Shown: in pieces, positions 1 to 8,573 of the stretch
How the letters are laid out: each line of letters opens with the position of its first letter
Numbering within the stretch: the first letter of the stretch is position 1
Position numbers and translations under genes: made by a program
Assembly: GCF_002902965.1 (NCBI RefSeq)
Contig: NZ_CP026106.1
Location: forward strand, 124,001 to 188,000
From: Paraburkholderia hospita
GTDB taxonomy: Bacteria > Pseudomonadota > Gammaproteobacteria > Burkholderiales > Burkholderiaceae
DNA: 64,000 nt
Direction: 5' to 3'
The notes under the pieces: generated by a model
The model's database searches: none
Seen by the model: only the letters and a program-made list of their open reading frames with translations
What the model was told of the DNA's origin: nothing

Positions 1-373
1 ACGGGCCAATGAAGCGGTTCTTGAAGTTCGCGTCCATGTACGGGTCGAGCGGCTCGGCGACGTCGTCCTTCACGAAGTCGAGCAGCCAGCGCGTGCCGAC
101 GATCGCGAGGTCGGCGTTGGCGTTGCCCGAGATATCCGTTTGCAGCTTCTGTTGCAGCGTGTCCCAGTTCACGTCCTCGATCTTGATCGTGGTGCCGGGA
201 TTGGCCTTTTCGAACTGGCGCGCCATTTTCTCGAAGTACGGTGCCGTCGCGTCACTGTAATGCGCGACCGTCACACGCACCGTATCGGCGTGCGCCGATA
301 GGGCAAGACCTGCAAACGCGAGCGCTGCGGCGACTTTGCCGAGCGTAAGGGAAGCACGTGCATGCAACGACAT
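1..373 (-). CDS. ABC transporter solute-binding protein, sugar type (partial, N-terminal part)
   Basis: The reverse strand reads from an ATG at 373 to the window edge without a stop, so only the first ~124 residues are present. They begin with a typical Sec signal peptide (MSLHARASLTLGKVAAALAF, then a cleavage region ending LSAHA) and continue with a mature start TVRVTVAHYSDATAPYFEKM, characteristic of family 1 extracellular solute-binding proteins. These capture sugars or polyols in the periplasm for an ABC importer. The matching ATPase gene lies divergently at 1516-2589; permease genes would be expected to the left of the window. The substrate cannot be told from this fragment. Confidence 0.82.
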   Translation of the reverse strand, partial: MSLHARASLTLGKVAAALAFAGLALSAHADTVRVTVAHYSDATAPYFEKMARQFEKANPGTTIKIEDVNWDTLQQKLQTDISGNANADLAIVGTRWLLDFVKDDVAEPLDPYMDANFKNRFIGP

Positions 374-681
374 TTCGTCTCTCCTGGGTGGTCCGCGGCC
401 GTAGCCGGCTGCTTGGGTTAAATTGTTTGAAAAAATCCTACACACGAAAAAAAAGCTTGTCACGTAGGGCTGACCATATTTTTTATCGCGCGGTTTTTTG
501 CATAACATGCTGTAAAGGATGGGCTTTTTGTGCGCTGCGGGGTATTCGCCATTTGTAGCGTCCGGATGGTCCGCAGTCCGTGAAAATGTGCAATATGTAG
601 GAAATTTACAAGATGGGTGCGGCTTTTGGCTTACGTGAAGCCCGCCCGCCGCAATTGCGAAAATCGCGAAGAGGACAGGAC
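374..681. promoter_or_regulatory. Divergent promoter region with a candidate RpiR operator (596-610)
   Basis: This 308-base gap separates the solute-binding protein gene from the divergent SDR gene. It is clearly richer in A and T than its surroundings, especially 420-500, as expected of promoters. At 596-610 it carries TGTAGGAAATTTACA, in the TGTA-N7-TACA form bound by HexR, an RpiR-family regulator. An RpiR-family gene ends the same operon, so autoregulation is plausible. No clean -35/-10 pair could be picked by eye. Confidence 0.35.
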
Positions 682-1455
682 ATGAAGCGTGTCGTGCTGG
701 TGACGGGAGCATGCGGCGGGATCGGCAGCGTGTTGTGCCGGCGTTTCGTGCAGGACGGCGCGACAGTGCTCGCGCTCGATGTCGATGCGGCCGCGCTGGA
801 TCAGCTGGCTGCGGAACTGGGCACCGACAGCGTGACGCCCATCGCCGTCGATCTGTGCGACGCCGATGCCGTGCGCGAACGCGTCGCACAAGCCGTCGAT
901 AAACGCGGTCCCGTCGACGTGCTCGTCGCGAACGCCGGCGCGGCGCAAGGGCTGACGCTTGCGAAGACGGACGCCGCAAGCTGGCGGCGCGACGTCGATC
1001 TGAATCTGAACGGCACGTATCACACGGTCGAAGCGGTGCGCGCGTCGATGATCGAGCGGCAGCACGGATCGATCGTGCTGATCGGCTCTGTGAACGGCCT
1101 GGCGGCGCTTGGACATCCCGCGTACAGCGCGGCGAAAGCGGGGCTGATCAGCTACACGAAGTCGCTGGCGATCGAGCTTGGCCGCTATCGCATACGCGCG
1201 AACATCGTGTGCCCGGGCACGGTGAAGACGCAGGCGTGGCAGGCGCGCGTCGACAAGAACCCGCAGGTTTTCGAGGACCTGAAGAAGTGGTATCCGCTGC
1301 GCGACTTCGCGACGCCCGACGATATCGCCGACGCCGTGCTGTTTCTTGCGTCGCCGATGGCGCGCGTGATCACGGGCGTGGTGTTGCCCGTCGATGGCGG
1401 CCTGATGGCGGGCAACCGGCTGATGGCCGAAGAACTGACGCTCGAATCGCTGTAG
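682..1455 (+). CDS. SDR-family NAD(P)-dependent oxidoreductase
   Basis: A 257-residue classical short-chain dehydrogenase. The dinucleotide motif TGACGGIG lies near residues 8-15, the NAG motif near 85, the catalytic serine in the strand ending IGSVNG near 135, and the YSAAK catalytic Tyr/Lys near 148-152. The C-terminus has the usual TGVVLPVDGG. The ATG at 682 is preferred over an upstream in-frame start at 613 because GAGGACAGG lies just before it. It is followed 60 bases later by the sugar-type ABC ATPase, so it probably oxidises or reduces the imported sugar or polyol in the cytoplasm. The specific substrate is unknown. Confidence 0.88.
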   Translation: MKRVVLVTGACGGIGSVLCRRFVQDGATVLALDVDAAALDQLAAELGTDSVTPIAVDLCDADAVRERVAQAVDKRGPVDVLVANAGAAQGLTLAKTDAASWRRDVDLNLNGTYHTVEAVRASMIERQHGSIVLIGSVNGLAALGHPAYSAAKAGLISYTKSLAIELGRYRIRANIVCPGTVKTQAWQARVDKNPQVFEDLKKWYPLRDFATPDDIADAVLFLASPMARVITGVVLPVDGGLMAGNRLMAEELTLESL

Positions 1456-1515
1456 CGCCTGGATAAGCGCCCGAAAGGAACACGCGACACAACCGCAACC
1501 GACGATGAGGACAGC

Positions 1516-2589
1516 ATGGCAGCAGTGCAACTGAGCGGCATCTACAAGCGTTACGGCGACACGCAGGTCGTGCACGGCATCGACCTGCATATCGACGACG
1601 GCGAGTTCGTCGTGCTGGTCGGCCCGTCCGGTTGCGGCAAGAGCACGTTGATGCGGATGGTCGCGGGCCTCGAGGAAATCAGTGGCGGCGACCTGATGAT
1701 CGGCGGCACGCGCGCGAACGGCTTGCCGCCGCAGCAGCGCAATATCTCGATGGTGTTCCAGAGCTACGCGCTGTATCCGCATCTGTCCGTGTACGACAAC
1801 ATCGCGTTCGGTCCGCGCATCCGCAAGGAAGCGTCGACGAGTTTCAAGCCGCGCATCGAAGCGGCGGCGAAGATGCTGAACCTCAGCGGCTATCTGGACC
1901 GCTTGCCGCGCGCGCTGTCGGGCGGCCAGCGCCAGCGCGTCGCGATGGGCCGCGCGGTGGTGCGCGAGCCGTCGCTGTTCCTGTTCGACGAGCCGCTGTC
2001 CAATCTCGATGCGAAGCTGCGCGTGCAGATGCGCACGGAGATCAAGGCGCTGCATCAGCGGCTGAAGAATACGGTGATCTACGTCACGCATGACCAGATC
2101 GAAGCCATGACGATGGCCGACCGCATCGTCGTGATGAACGCGGGGCGCATCGAGCAGATCGGGCGTCCGCTGGAGCTTTACGACCGGCCGGCGAATCTGT
2201 TCGTCGCGAGCTTTCTCGGTTCGCCTTCGATGAATTTCGCCGCTGGCGAAGTGGTGAGCGCGCCGAACGGTGCCGCATTGAAGCTCGCGGACGGCGCGTT
2301 GATTCCGCTTGCGGGCACGAGTCAGGCGGTGGCGAAACCGGGCGCGAAGGTCACGCTAGGCGTGCGGCCCGAACATATCGAAGCGTCGAATGAAGGCATT
2401 CCGATGGATGTCGAGGTAGTCGAGCCGACGGGCGCGGAAACGCATCTGTACGGCAAGATCGGCGGCGCGGCGTGGTGCGTGACGATGCGCCAGCGCGCGT
2501 CGATCGAGCCGGGCCAGCGCGTGACGGTGCGCTTTCCCGAGCAGCACACGCATCTGTTCGACACGGAGAGCGGAAACAGACTGGGCTGA
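1516..2589 (+). CDS. ABC transporter ATP-binding protein, UgpC/MalK type
   Basis: A 357-residue ATPase of the carbohydrate-uptake CUT1 type. Walker A GPSGCGKST is at 36-44, the Q-loop is in VFQSYALYPH near 77-86, the signature LSGGQRQR near 134-141, Walker B LFLFDEPLSNLDAKLR follows, and the H-loop is in YVTHDQIEAMT. The C-terminal ~120 residues form the TOBE/MalK-type regulatory domain. Length is normal for UgpC/MsmK/MalK proteins. It should power the importer whose binding protein is encoded divergently at 1-373. Such ATPases are often shared between sugar systems, so the substrate stays open. Confidence 0.9.
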   Translation: MAAVQLSGIYKRYGDTQVVHGIDLHIDDGEFVVLVGPSGCGKSTLMRMVAGLEEISGGDLMIGGTRANGLPPQQRNISMVFQSYALYPHLSVYDNIAFGPRIRKEASTSFKPRIEAAAKMLNLSGYLDRLPRALSGGQRQRVAMGRAVVREPSLFLFDEPLSNLDAKLRVQMRTEIKALHQRLKNTVIYVTHDQIEAMTMADRIVVMNAGRIEQIGRPLELYDRPANLFVASFLGSPSMNFAAGEVVSAPNGAALKLADGALIPLAGTSQAVAKPGAKVTLGVRPEHIEASNEGIPMDVEVVEPTGAETHLYGKIGGAAWCVTMRQRASIEPGQRVTVRFPEQHTHLFDTESGNRLG

Positions 2590-2651
2590 CAGCATCAGAC
2601 GGGCACCAATGACATGCCGCTGATTCATCCTCCATCCAAAGGAACGCACGG

Positions 2652-3524
2652 GTGTCCGCACCGAACCTGATTCCTCACATCCGCAGCGCGCTTGAATCGC
2701 TGCGGCCCGCCGAGCGCAAGGTCGCCGACATGGTGCTGTCCGATGTCGACTTCGCGATGCGCGCGAGCATCACCGAGCTCGCGCAGCGCGCGGACGTGTC
2801 GGAGCCTTCCGTGACGCGCTTTTGTCGCGCGGTGGGCGCGCACGGTTTGCGCGACTTCAAGATGCAGCTCGCGCAGAGCGTCGCGGGCGGGATGCCGTAT
2901 GCGTCGACGGCCGTGGCGCGTGGCGACGATACGCAGACGCTGATCGACAAGGTCGGCGAAGCGGCTGTCGAGGGCATCACGCAGGCGCGCAGCGCGATCG
3001 ATCCTGTTGCGGTGAATGCGGCGCTCGCTGCGCTCGCGAGCGCGCGCCGCGTGTATTTCTTCGGCGTTGGTTCAGGCTCGGGACTCGTCGCGCAGGACGC
3101 GGCACTGCGTTTCCTGCGGCTCGATATCGCCGCGAGCGCTTTCACCGATGCGCATTTGCAGCGTCTTTACGCGGGCCTGCTCGAACCCGGCGATGTCGCG
3201 TTCGCGATTTCGCATTCGGGCCGCAGCGTCGAAGTGAACGAGAGCATGCAGATCGCGAAGGAGCGCGGCGCGACGACGATCGCGCTGACGAATGTCGGCT
3301 CAAGGCTTGCGTGGCTCGTCGATATTCCGTTGTTGCTGCGCGTGCCGAGTCCCATCGATCCGAACACGCCGGGCGTGTCGCGCCTCGTGCATCTGTGCGT
3401 GATGGATGCGCTCGCGATCGGCGTCGCGTTGCGGCTGGAGCCGCATACGCTGGAGAAGATGCGGCATGCGAAGGCGCGGCTGTCGCAGGAGACGGGTGCG
3501 GCGGCGGAGGATGGGACGCAGTAG
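2652..3524 (+). CDS. RpiR-family transcriptional regulator (HTH-SIS)
   Basis: A 290-residue regulator. The N-terminal HTH_6 domain (about residues 5-80) contains ITELAQRADVSEPSVTRFCR, and the C-terminal SIS sugar-phosphate-binding domain (about 125-255) contains VYFFGVGSGSG and AISHSGRSVEV. The start is GTG at 2652, preceded by AAAGGAACG. It is the last gene of the SDR-ATPase operon and probably senses the phosphorylated form of the imported sugar. A possible operator is the TGTA-N7-TACA element at 596-610. Its stop lies only 12 bases from the convergent IclR gene. Confidence 0.9.
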   Translation: MSAPNLIPHIRSALESLRPAERKVADMVLSDVDFAMRASITELAQRADVSEPSVTRFCRAVGAHGLRDFKMQLAQSVAGGMPYASTAVARGDDTQTLIDKVGEAAVEGITQARSAIDPVAVNAALAALASARRVYFFGVGSGSGLVAQDAALRFLRLDIAASAFTDAHLQRLYAGLLEPGDVAFAISHSGRSVEVNESMQIAKERGATTIALTNVGSRLAWLVDIPLLLRVPSPIDPNTPGVSRLVHLCVMDALAIGVALRLEPHTLEKMRHAKARLSQETGAAAEDGTQ

Positions 3525-3536
3525 TCTGCGGCGCGC

Positions 3537-4361
3537 TCAGCCGGGCACGTAGCCAAACCGCCGCGACAACCTTTGCGTCGCCGCCAGCAACGTCTTCGCT
3601 GCGCCGCCTTGCGTATCGCTATCGAAACTCCCCGCTGTACCCATCAACGCGATCACCAGCACGATGCTGCCCGTGTGATCGAACACGGGCGCGGCCAGCG
3701 TGTTGATGCCGGGGATCGGCTTGTTGAGCGCGGTGTCGATGCCTTGCCCGCGAATTTGCGCCAGACGTTCCGCATACGGCTGCGCGAGCTTTGTATCGTG
3801 CGTATCGGACGTCGACGCGCCCGCCAGCCGTAGATGATCCTGCGCGAGTAGACCATGCCGCACTTCGTCGGCGACATGCGCGGCGAACACGCGGCCAATC
3901 GCCGTGTTCACGAGCGACATTACCGTACCCACGCGCAGGCTCACATGCAGTGGCCGCGCCGATTCTTCGAGCCGCACGACGGTCGGCCCGAGCGGACCGA
4001 GCACGGCCATCGCGACGCTCATGCCCGTCGTCACTGCAAGATCGACGATCTCCGGCTCGGCTTCACGCGTCGGTGATAGACGTTGCAAACCGATCAGACC
4101 GAGTTCGAGCGCAAGCGGCCCCGCTTCGAAACAGCCCGACGTATCGCGGCTCAGCAAGCCGATCTTCTGCAAGCTCACCAGATGCGGAAACGCCTTCGCG
4201 GGCGGCATGTCCGCGGCCGCAGCGAGATCGCGCAGCGATAACGGCTTGCCCGCCGCGACCAAAGCCGTTAGCAGTTCGCCCGTGCTGTCGAGCGATTGAA
4301 TGCCGCGCTGCTGTTTCGCGTCGGCGTTCGCGGGCAATGTGTTATCGAGTGCTGCTTTCAT
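3537..4361 (-). CDS. IclR-family transcriptional regulator (paralogue 1)
   Basis: A 274-residue protein with an N-terminal winged helix (QQRGIQSLDSTGELLTALVA, then LRDLAAAADMPPAKAFPHLVSL) and a C-terminal IclR effector domain (LPLHV-like core, VGTVMSL, GINTLAAPVFDHTG). IclR proteins bind small aromatic or organic acids. The ATG at 4361 lies two bases beyond the stop of the upstream IclR gene, so the two are surely co-transcribed. The two proteins look like products of a tandem duplication: both begin with a short tail followed by KQQRGIQS and share the effector-domain motifs. They are divergent from the monooxygenase operon they probably control. Confidence 0.9.
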   Translation of the reverse strand: MKAALDNTLPANADAKQQRGIQSLDSTGELLTALVAAGKPLSLRDLAAAADMPPAKAFPHLVSLQKIGLLSRDTSGCFEAGPLALELGLIGLQRLSPTREAEPEIVDLAVTTGMSVAMAVLGPLGPTVVRLEESARPLHVSLRVGTVMSLVNTAIGRVFAAHVADEVRHGLLAQDHLRLAGASTSDTHDTKLAQPYAERLAQIRGQGIDTALNKPIPGINTLAAPVFDHTGSIVLVIALMGTAGSFDSDTQGGAAKTLLAATQRLSRRFGYVPG

Positions 4362-4363
4362 GT

Positions 4364-5167
4364 TCAATCCGCCGCGATATCCGCGCCGATTTCGCGCGCC
4401 GCCTGTCGAAGCGCGCGCGCGATCGGGCCGTCCCAGTTCACATCGATTGTGCCGCTCGGCCCGATCACCGTCAGCGCGAGACATAACTGTCCATCGGCAT
4501 CGAGTACGGGCGCGGCAAGACTGCTGATGCCGGGGCTCGGCGCATCGATGCCCCGTTCGATGCCGCGCTCGCGGATCGCCGCGAGCGTCGCGTCGAATGC
4601 TTTGCGTTCTGAAGGCGCAACGATATCGCTGGTGCCGCCCGACTGATTGGCCCACATCGTCTGCAATGTCTCGGGCGCGAGGTGCGCGCAGAACACGCGT
4701 CCCGTCGACGTCGCCGGCAACGACATCACGGTGCCCACGTGCAGGTTCACATGCAGCGGAAACCCTGCATGCTCGTATCGGACGATGGTCGGACCTTGCG
4801 GTCCTACGGTGCAGATCGCGACGCTGAAGCCGATTTCTTCGGCGAGCGCCGAGACGCGTGGCACGGCGGCGCGAAACGCCGGCTGGTTCGCCAGCTGCAT
4901 CAGGCCGAGCCGCAACGACAACGGCCCCGGCTCGTAGCGTCCCGAGAGTTCGTCGCGCTTGATGAGACCAAGCCGCGTGAGGCTCACCAGATACGCATGC
5001 GCCTGGCCGGGCGCGATGTCGGCGCTCGCGGCGAGATCGGACAGCGCGAGCGGCGCGCGTGCTCTCGCGAGCGCATGCAGCAGCCGTCCGCCGACCTCGA
5101 CGCTCTGGATGCCGCGCTGCTGCTTGCCCGAGCCTGTCGTCTCGTCGTCTTTTGCCGTCTTCGCCAT
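4364..5167 (-). CDS. IclR-family transcriptional regulator (paralogue 2)
   Basis: A 267-residue IclR protein: winged helix with LSDLAASADIAPGQAHAYLVSL near 40-60 and effector domain with VRYEHAGFPLHVNLHVGTVMSL and GISSLAAPVLDADGQ. The ATG at 5167 (MAKTAKDDE) was chosen over an in-frame ATG at 5206 because it places KQQRGIQS at the same distance from the start as in the downstream paralogue. Neither start has a strong ribosome-binding site. It is the first gene of the IclR pair and faces the operon at 5445-9905 across a short control region containing a good palindrome. Confidence 0.88.
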   Translation of the reverse strand: MAKTAKDDETTGSGKQQRGIQSVEVGGRLLHALARARAPLALSDLAASADIAPGQAHAYLVSLTRLGLIKRDELSGRYEPGPLSLRLGLMQLANQPAFRAAVPRVSALAEEIGFSVAICTVGPQGPTIVRYEHAGFPLHVNLHVGTVMSLPATSTGRVFCAHLAPETLQTMWANQSGGTSDIVAPSERKAFDATLAAIRERGIERGIDAPSPGISSLAAPVLDADGQLCLALTVIGPSGTIDVNWDGPIARALRQAAREIGADIAAD

Positions 5168-5274
5168 GCCGCTCACGTCGCCTTTCGGTATCGAAAAAAG
5201 GTCCATGTTAAACGAACGCCAACCTTCGCCCCGCTCGATCCGGGAAACGCCCAGGGTATACGAGAAATTAGCGT

Positions 5275-5321
5275 ATAGCGATACGTTTCGCTATTGACAA
5301 ATAATCGGTAGCGTCTAAGAT
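5275..5321 (+). promoter_or_regulatory. Sigma-70 promoter of the monooxygenase operon with adjoining palindrome
   Basis: TTGACA at 5294-5299 and TAAGAT at 5316-5321, 16 bases apart, make a good housekeeping promoter directed at the gene starting at 5445. Abutting the -35 box is the inverted repeat ATAGCG-N8-CGCTAT (5275-5294), a good candidate operator for one or both IclR proteins encoded divergently. A leader of roughly 115 bases precedes the first gene. Confidence 0.55.
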
Positions 5322-5444
5322 GAAATCACTCCGGCCTAATAGTCGCCGGACATCATTCCAATCAGACTGGACGAGACACCTCCCTACCGCTGCGCCAGCG
5401 TGCGCCGCGTCTCGCCCGTCGCCCCTCAATCAACGGAGACGAGC

Positions 5445-6404
5445 ATGGCCAAGGCATTCGCATCGCAAGCCGACCTCGAAGAAAAGAAGGTCACGTGGAC
5501 GCAGCTGTCCGAGAACGCGTATGCGTACACGGCGGAAGGCGACCCGAACTCGGGCGTCGTGATCGGCGACGACGGCGTGCTGATCGTCGACACCACCGCG
5601 ACGCCTGCGATGGCGCAGGACCTGATCGCGAAGATCCGCAGCGTGACCGACAAGCCGATCAAATACGTCGTGCTGTCGCACTATCACGCGGTGCGCGTGC
5701 TCGGCGCATCGGCGTATTTCGAAGAAGGCGCACAGCAGATCATCGCGAGCCGCGGCACGTATGAAATGATCGTCGAGCGCGGCGAGGCCGACATGAAGTC
5801 GGAGATCGAGCGCTTTCCGCGTCTCTTTGCAGGCGTCGAAACGGTGCCGGGCCTCACGTGGCCGACGCTCGTGTTCGAGAAGGAAATCACGTTGTTCCTC
5901 GGCAAGCTCGAAGTGCGCATCGCGCATCTGGGCGCGGGTCACACGAAGGGCGATACCGTCGTGTGGCTGCCGTCGCAGAAGGTGCTGTTCTCCGGCGACC
6001 TGGTCGAATACGACGCGGCCTGCTATTGCGGCGATGCGCAACTCGAACAGTGGCCTGCCACGCTCGAAGCGCTGCGCGCGCTGAACGCCAACCAGCTCGT
6101 GCCGGGCCGCGGCCCCGCGCTGACCACGCCGGAAGACGTGAACAAAGGCCTCGACTACACGAAGGACTTCGTCACGACGCTGCTGCAAAGCGGCCGCGAA
6201 GCCGTCGCCGACAAGCTTGATCTGAAGGCCGCGATGGCGCACACGCGCAAGTCGATGGACCCGAAGTTCGGCCATGTCTTCATCTATGAGCATTGCTTGC
6301 CGTTCGATGTATCGCGCGCTTATGACGAAGCGAGCGGCATCACGCATCCGCGTATCTGGACCGCACAACGCGACAAGGACATGTGGGACGCGCTGCAAGC
6401 CTGA
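5445..6404 (+). CDS. MBL-fold metallohydrolase-like protein with altered metal site
   Basis: A 319-residue metallo-beta-lactamase-fold protein, first gene of a four-gene operon. The fold is recognisable from GVLIVDTTATPAMAQDLIAK near 45-65, HYH at 79-81, GHTKGD near 166-171, FSGDLVE near 183-189 and VPGRGP near 220. The canonical HxHxDH reads HYHAVR, so the Asp and third His are lost, and the usual VPGHG histidine is Arg. Site-1 ligands (H79, H81 and the H of GHTKGD) remain. The context with a flavin monooxygenase suggests hydrolysis of an aromatic intermediate, but this is inference; a one-metal or other chemistry is possible. Confidence 0.8.
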   Translation: MAKAFASQADLEEKKVTWTQLSENAYAYTAEGDPNSGVVIGDDGVLIVDTTATPAMAQDLIAKIRSVTDKPIKYVVLSHYHAVRVLGASAYFEEGAQQIIASRGTYEMIVERGEADMKSEIERFPRLFAGVETVPGLTWPTLVFEKEITLFLGKLEVRIAHLGAGHTKGDTVVWLPSQKVLFSGDLVEYDAACYCGDAQLEQWPATLEALRALNANQLVPGRGPALTTPEDVNKGLDYTKDFVTTLLQSGREAVADKLDLKAAMAHTRKSMDPKFGHVFIYEHCLPFDVSRAYDEASGITHPRIWTAQRDKDMWDALQA

Positions 6405-6446
6405 CGACGCAGCAATAGCACAGCGCAGATGGATGGAGACAGCAGA

Positions 6447-8168
6447 ATGAGCAGCATCAACTACCAGACCTTGTCGTTCGAATACCGGCGCTGCGCCGAG
6501 CAGGATGCAGTTGCAGCGACGACAGACCCGGCGCGGCATCCCGTGATCGTGGTCGGCGCGGGACCCGTCGGCCTCGCAACGGCGATCGATCTCGCGCAGC
6601 AAGGCATCCCCGTCGTGCTCGTCGACGACGATTGTTCGCTCGCCACAGGTTCGCGCGCAATCTGTTTTTCGAAGCGCTCGCTCGATATTTTCGATCGCCT
6701 CGGATGCGGTGACCGCATGGTCGACAAGGGCATCAGCTGGAACGTCGGCAAGGTGTTCCTGCAGGAAGAGATGGTGTACACGTTCAATCTGCTGCCGGAG
6801 GCGGGGCATCATCGGCCCGCGTTCATCAATCTGCAGCAGTACTACGTCGAAGGTTTTCTGCTCGAGCGCGCGCAGTCGCTGTCGAATATCGACATCCGCT
6901 GGAAGAGCAAGGTGGTCGGCTTGCAGCAGCACGGCGAGCCGGGTTCCGCCGATGCATTCGTCACGCTGACCATCGAGACGCCCGAAGGCGAGTACGCACT
7001 GTGCGGCCGCTATGTGGTCGCCGCCGACGGCTCGCGCAGCCCGATCCGCAACATGATGGGCCTCGACAGCAAAGGCCGCGTGTTCAAGGACCGCTTCCTG
7101 ATCGCCGATGTGAAGATGGAAGCGGAGTTTCCGAGCGAGCGCTGGTTCTGGTTCGATCCGCCGTTTCATCCGAATCAATCGGTGCTGCTGCATCGGCAGC
7201 CGGATAACGTGTGGCGTATCGACTTTCAGCTTGGCTGGGACGCGGACCCTGCGCTTGAGAAAACGCCCGAACGCGTGCTGCCGCGCGTGCGCGCGCTGCT
7301 CGGGCCGGACGTCAAGTTCGAGCTGGAATGGGTCAGCGTCTATACGTTCTCGTGTTTGCGTATGGAGCGTTTCCGGCATGGCAACGTGCTGTTCGTCGGC
7401 GATGCCGCGCATCTGGTTTCGCCGTTTGGCGCACGCGGTGCGAATAGCGGCTTTCAGGATGCCGAGAACGTCGCGTGGAAACTCGCGATGGTGCTGGACG
7501 GACGCGCGCCCGATGCATTGCTCGACACCTATGCGAGCGAACGCGAATACGCCGCCGACGAGAACATTCGCAACTCGACGCGCTCGACTGATTTCATCAC
7601 GCCCAAGTCACCTGTCAGCCGCACGTTCCGCGATGCTGTATTGAAGCTTGCGCGAAAGCATCCGTTTGCGCGACAGCTCGCTAACAGCGGGCGACTTTCG
7701 GTGCCCGCCGTGCTGCGCGACTCGACGCTCAACTCCACCGATAACGACGGCTTCGAAGGCAAGATGGTGCCGGGCGCTTCGTGCGTGGATGCGCCTGTTT
7801 TATCGAATGGCGCGCCCGCGTGGCTGCTTGCGCAACTCGGCAATGCGTTCACGGGCGTCGTCTTTTGCGGCAAGGATGGTATCGACGCGGCGACGCAACG
7901 CGCGTTGAAAGCGCTGCAAACAGGTTCGATTCCGTTCAGGCTGGTTGTCGTTGCGTCGCATGGCATTCGCCATGCCGTGCATGACCTCGACGATGCCGTC
8001 GTGCTCGAAGACGCGGAAGGTCTCGCATGGTCGCGTTACGACGCCATGCCCGGCACGTTCTATCTGATTCGTCCGGACCAGCACGTGTGCGCGCGCTGGC
8101 GCACGTTCGACGCAACGCAAATCGACGCGGCGCTCAAGCGAGCGTTGTGCGTGGAAGGCGTGGCCTGA
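6447..8168 (+). CDS. FAD-dependent aromatic monooxygenase (group A, UbiH/PheA-like)
   Basis: A 573-residue flavoprotein hydroxylase. The FAD-binding GAGPVGLATAIDLAQQG lies near residues 37-53, and the second FAD motif GDAAHLVSPFGARGANSG near 318-335. The C-terminal ~150 residues resemble the thioredoxin-like tail of phenol hydroxylase-type enzymes. These enzymes use NAD(P)H and O2 to hydroxylate aromatic rings. The ATG at 6447 is preferred over one at 6429 because GGAGAC lies seven bases before it. It sits 42 bases after the MBL gene and is followed by the DUF2783 gene and an MFS transporter. The substrate cannot be named from sequence alone. Confidence 0.88.
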   Translation: MSSINYQTLSFEYRRCAEQDAVAATTDPARHPVIVVGAGPVGLATAIDLAQQGIPVVLVDDDCSLATGSRAICFSKRSLDIFDRLGCGDRMVDKGISWNVGKVFLQEEMVYTFNLLPEAGHHRPAFINLQQYYVEGFLLERAQSLSNIDIRWKSKVVGLQQHGEPGSADAFVTLTIETPEGEYALCGRYVVAADGSRSPIRNMMGLDSKGRVFKDRFLIADVKMEAEFPSERWFWFDPPFHPNQSVLLHRQPDNVWRIDFQLGWDADPALEKTPERVLPRVRALLGPDVKFELEWVSVYTFSCLRMERFRHGNVLFVGDAAHLVSPFGARGANSGFQDAENVAWKLAMVLDGRAPDALLDTYASEREYAADENIRNSTRSTDFITPKSPVSRTFRDAVLKLARKHPFARQLANSGRLSVPAVLRDSTLNSTDNDGFEGKMVPGASCVDAPVLSNGAPAWLLAQLGNAFTGVVFCGKDGIDAATQRALKALQTGSIPFRLVVVASHGIRHAVHDLDDAVVLEDAEGLAWSRYDAMPGTFYLIRPDQHVCARWRTFDATQIDAALKRALCVEGVA

Positions 8169-8210
8169 ACGCAGTAGCGCACATCGATACGATAAAAGTT
8201 GGAGACAAAC

Positions 8211-8459
8211 GTGGCACTCATCACGCAACTCAATCTGACGCAGCCCGACGACTTCTACGAAGCGCTGATCGACATGCACCGCGATTTCGACGAAGCGCAA
8301 AGCCAGGCCGCAAACGCGCAGCTGATTCTGCTGCTCGCGAATCATATCGGCGATTACGCGACGCTGATGGAAGCGATCCGATACGCGCGCGAAGGCGTCG
8401 ATCAGCCGAATCCATCCGCTGCGCAGCACACGGCCGACGCGCCGCGCGTCGCCGCCTGA
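8211..8459 (+). CDS. DUF2783 domain-containing small protein
   Basis: An 82-residue protein (ALITQLNLTQPDDFYEALIDM...) matching my recollection of DUF2783, a family of small helical proteins encoded beside FAD-dependent hydroxylases in Burkholderia and rhizobia. The GTG at 8211 is chosen because GGAGA sits six bases before it; an in-frame TTG at 8199 would place that site inside the gene. It contains one Cys-free helical region and no membrane segment. A role as a partner of the monooxygenase is inferred only from its position in the operon. Confidence 0.72.
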   Translation: MALITQLNLTQPDDFYEALIDMHRDFDEAQSQAANAQLILLLANHIGDYATLMEAIRYAREGVDQPNPSAAQHTADAPRVAA

Positions 8460-8573
8460 TCCCTCGATGCGGCTCGCCCAGTAAACGAAGCGCGAGCCGT
8501 CTTCCCTGACAACACGGCGCAACAGACGCCGGACCCAATGGGTCCGATGGACCCGCATTGCCTGGAGATCTCG

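Noticed and set aside
631..2091. A 486-codon open frame on the reverse strand opposite the SDR and ABC ATPase genes
   Set aside because: The forward strand encodes two proteins with full family motifs; the reverse frame is Arg/His-rich with no family resemblance, a usual product of high-GC codon bias.
5430..7412. A 660-codon reverse open frame across the MBL and monooxygenase genes
   Set aside because: Same reason: low-complexity Arg/Ala/Asp composition, no motifs, and both forward genes are convincing.
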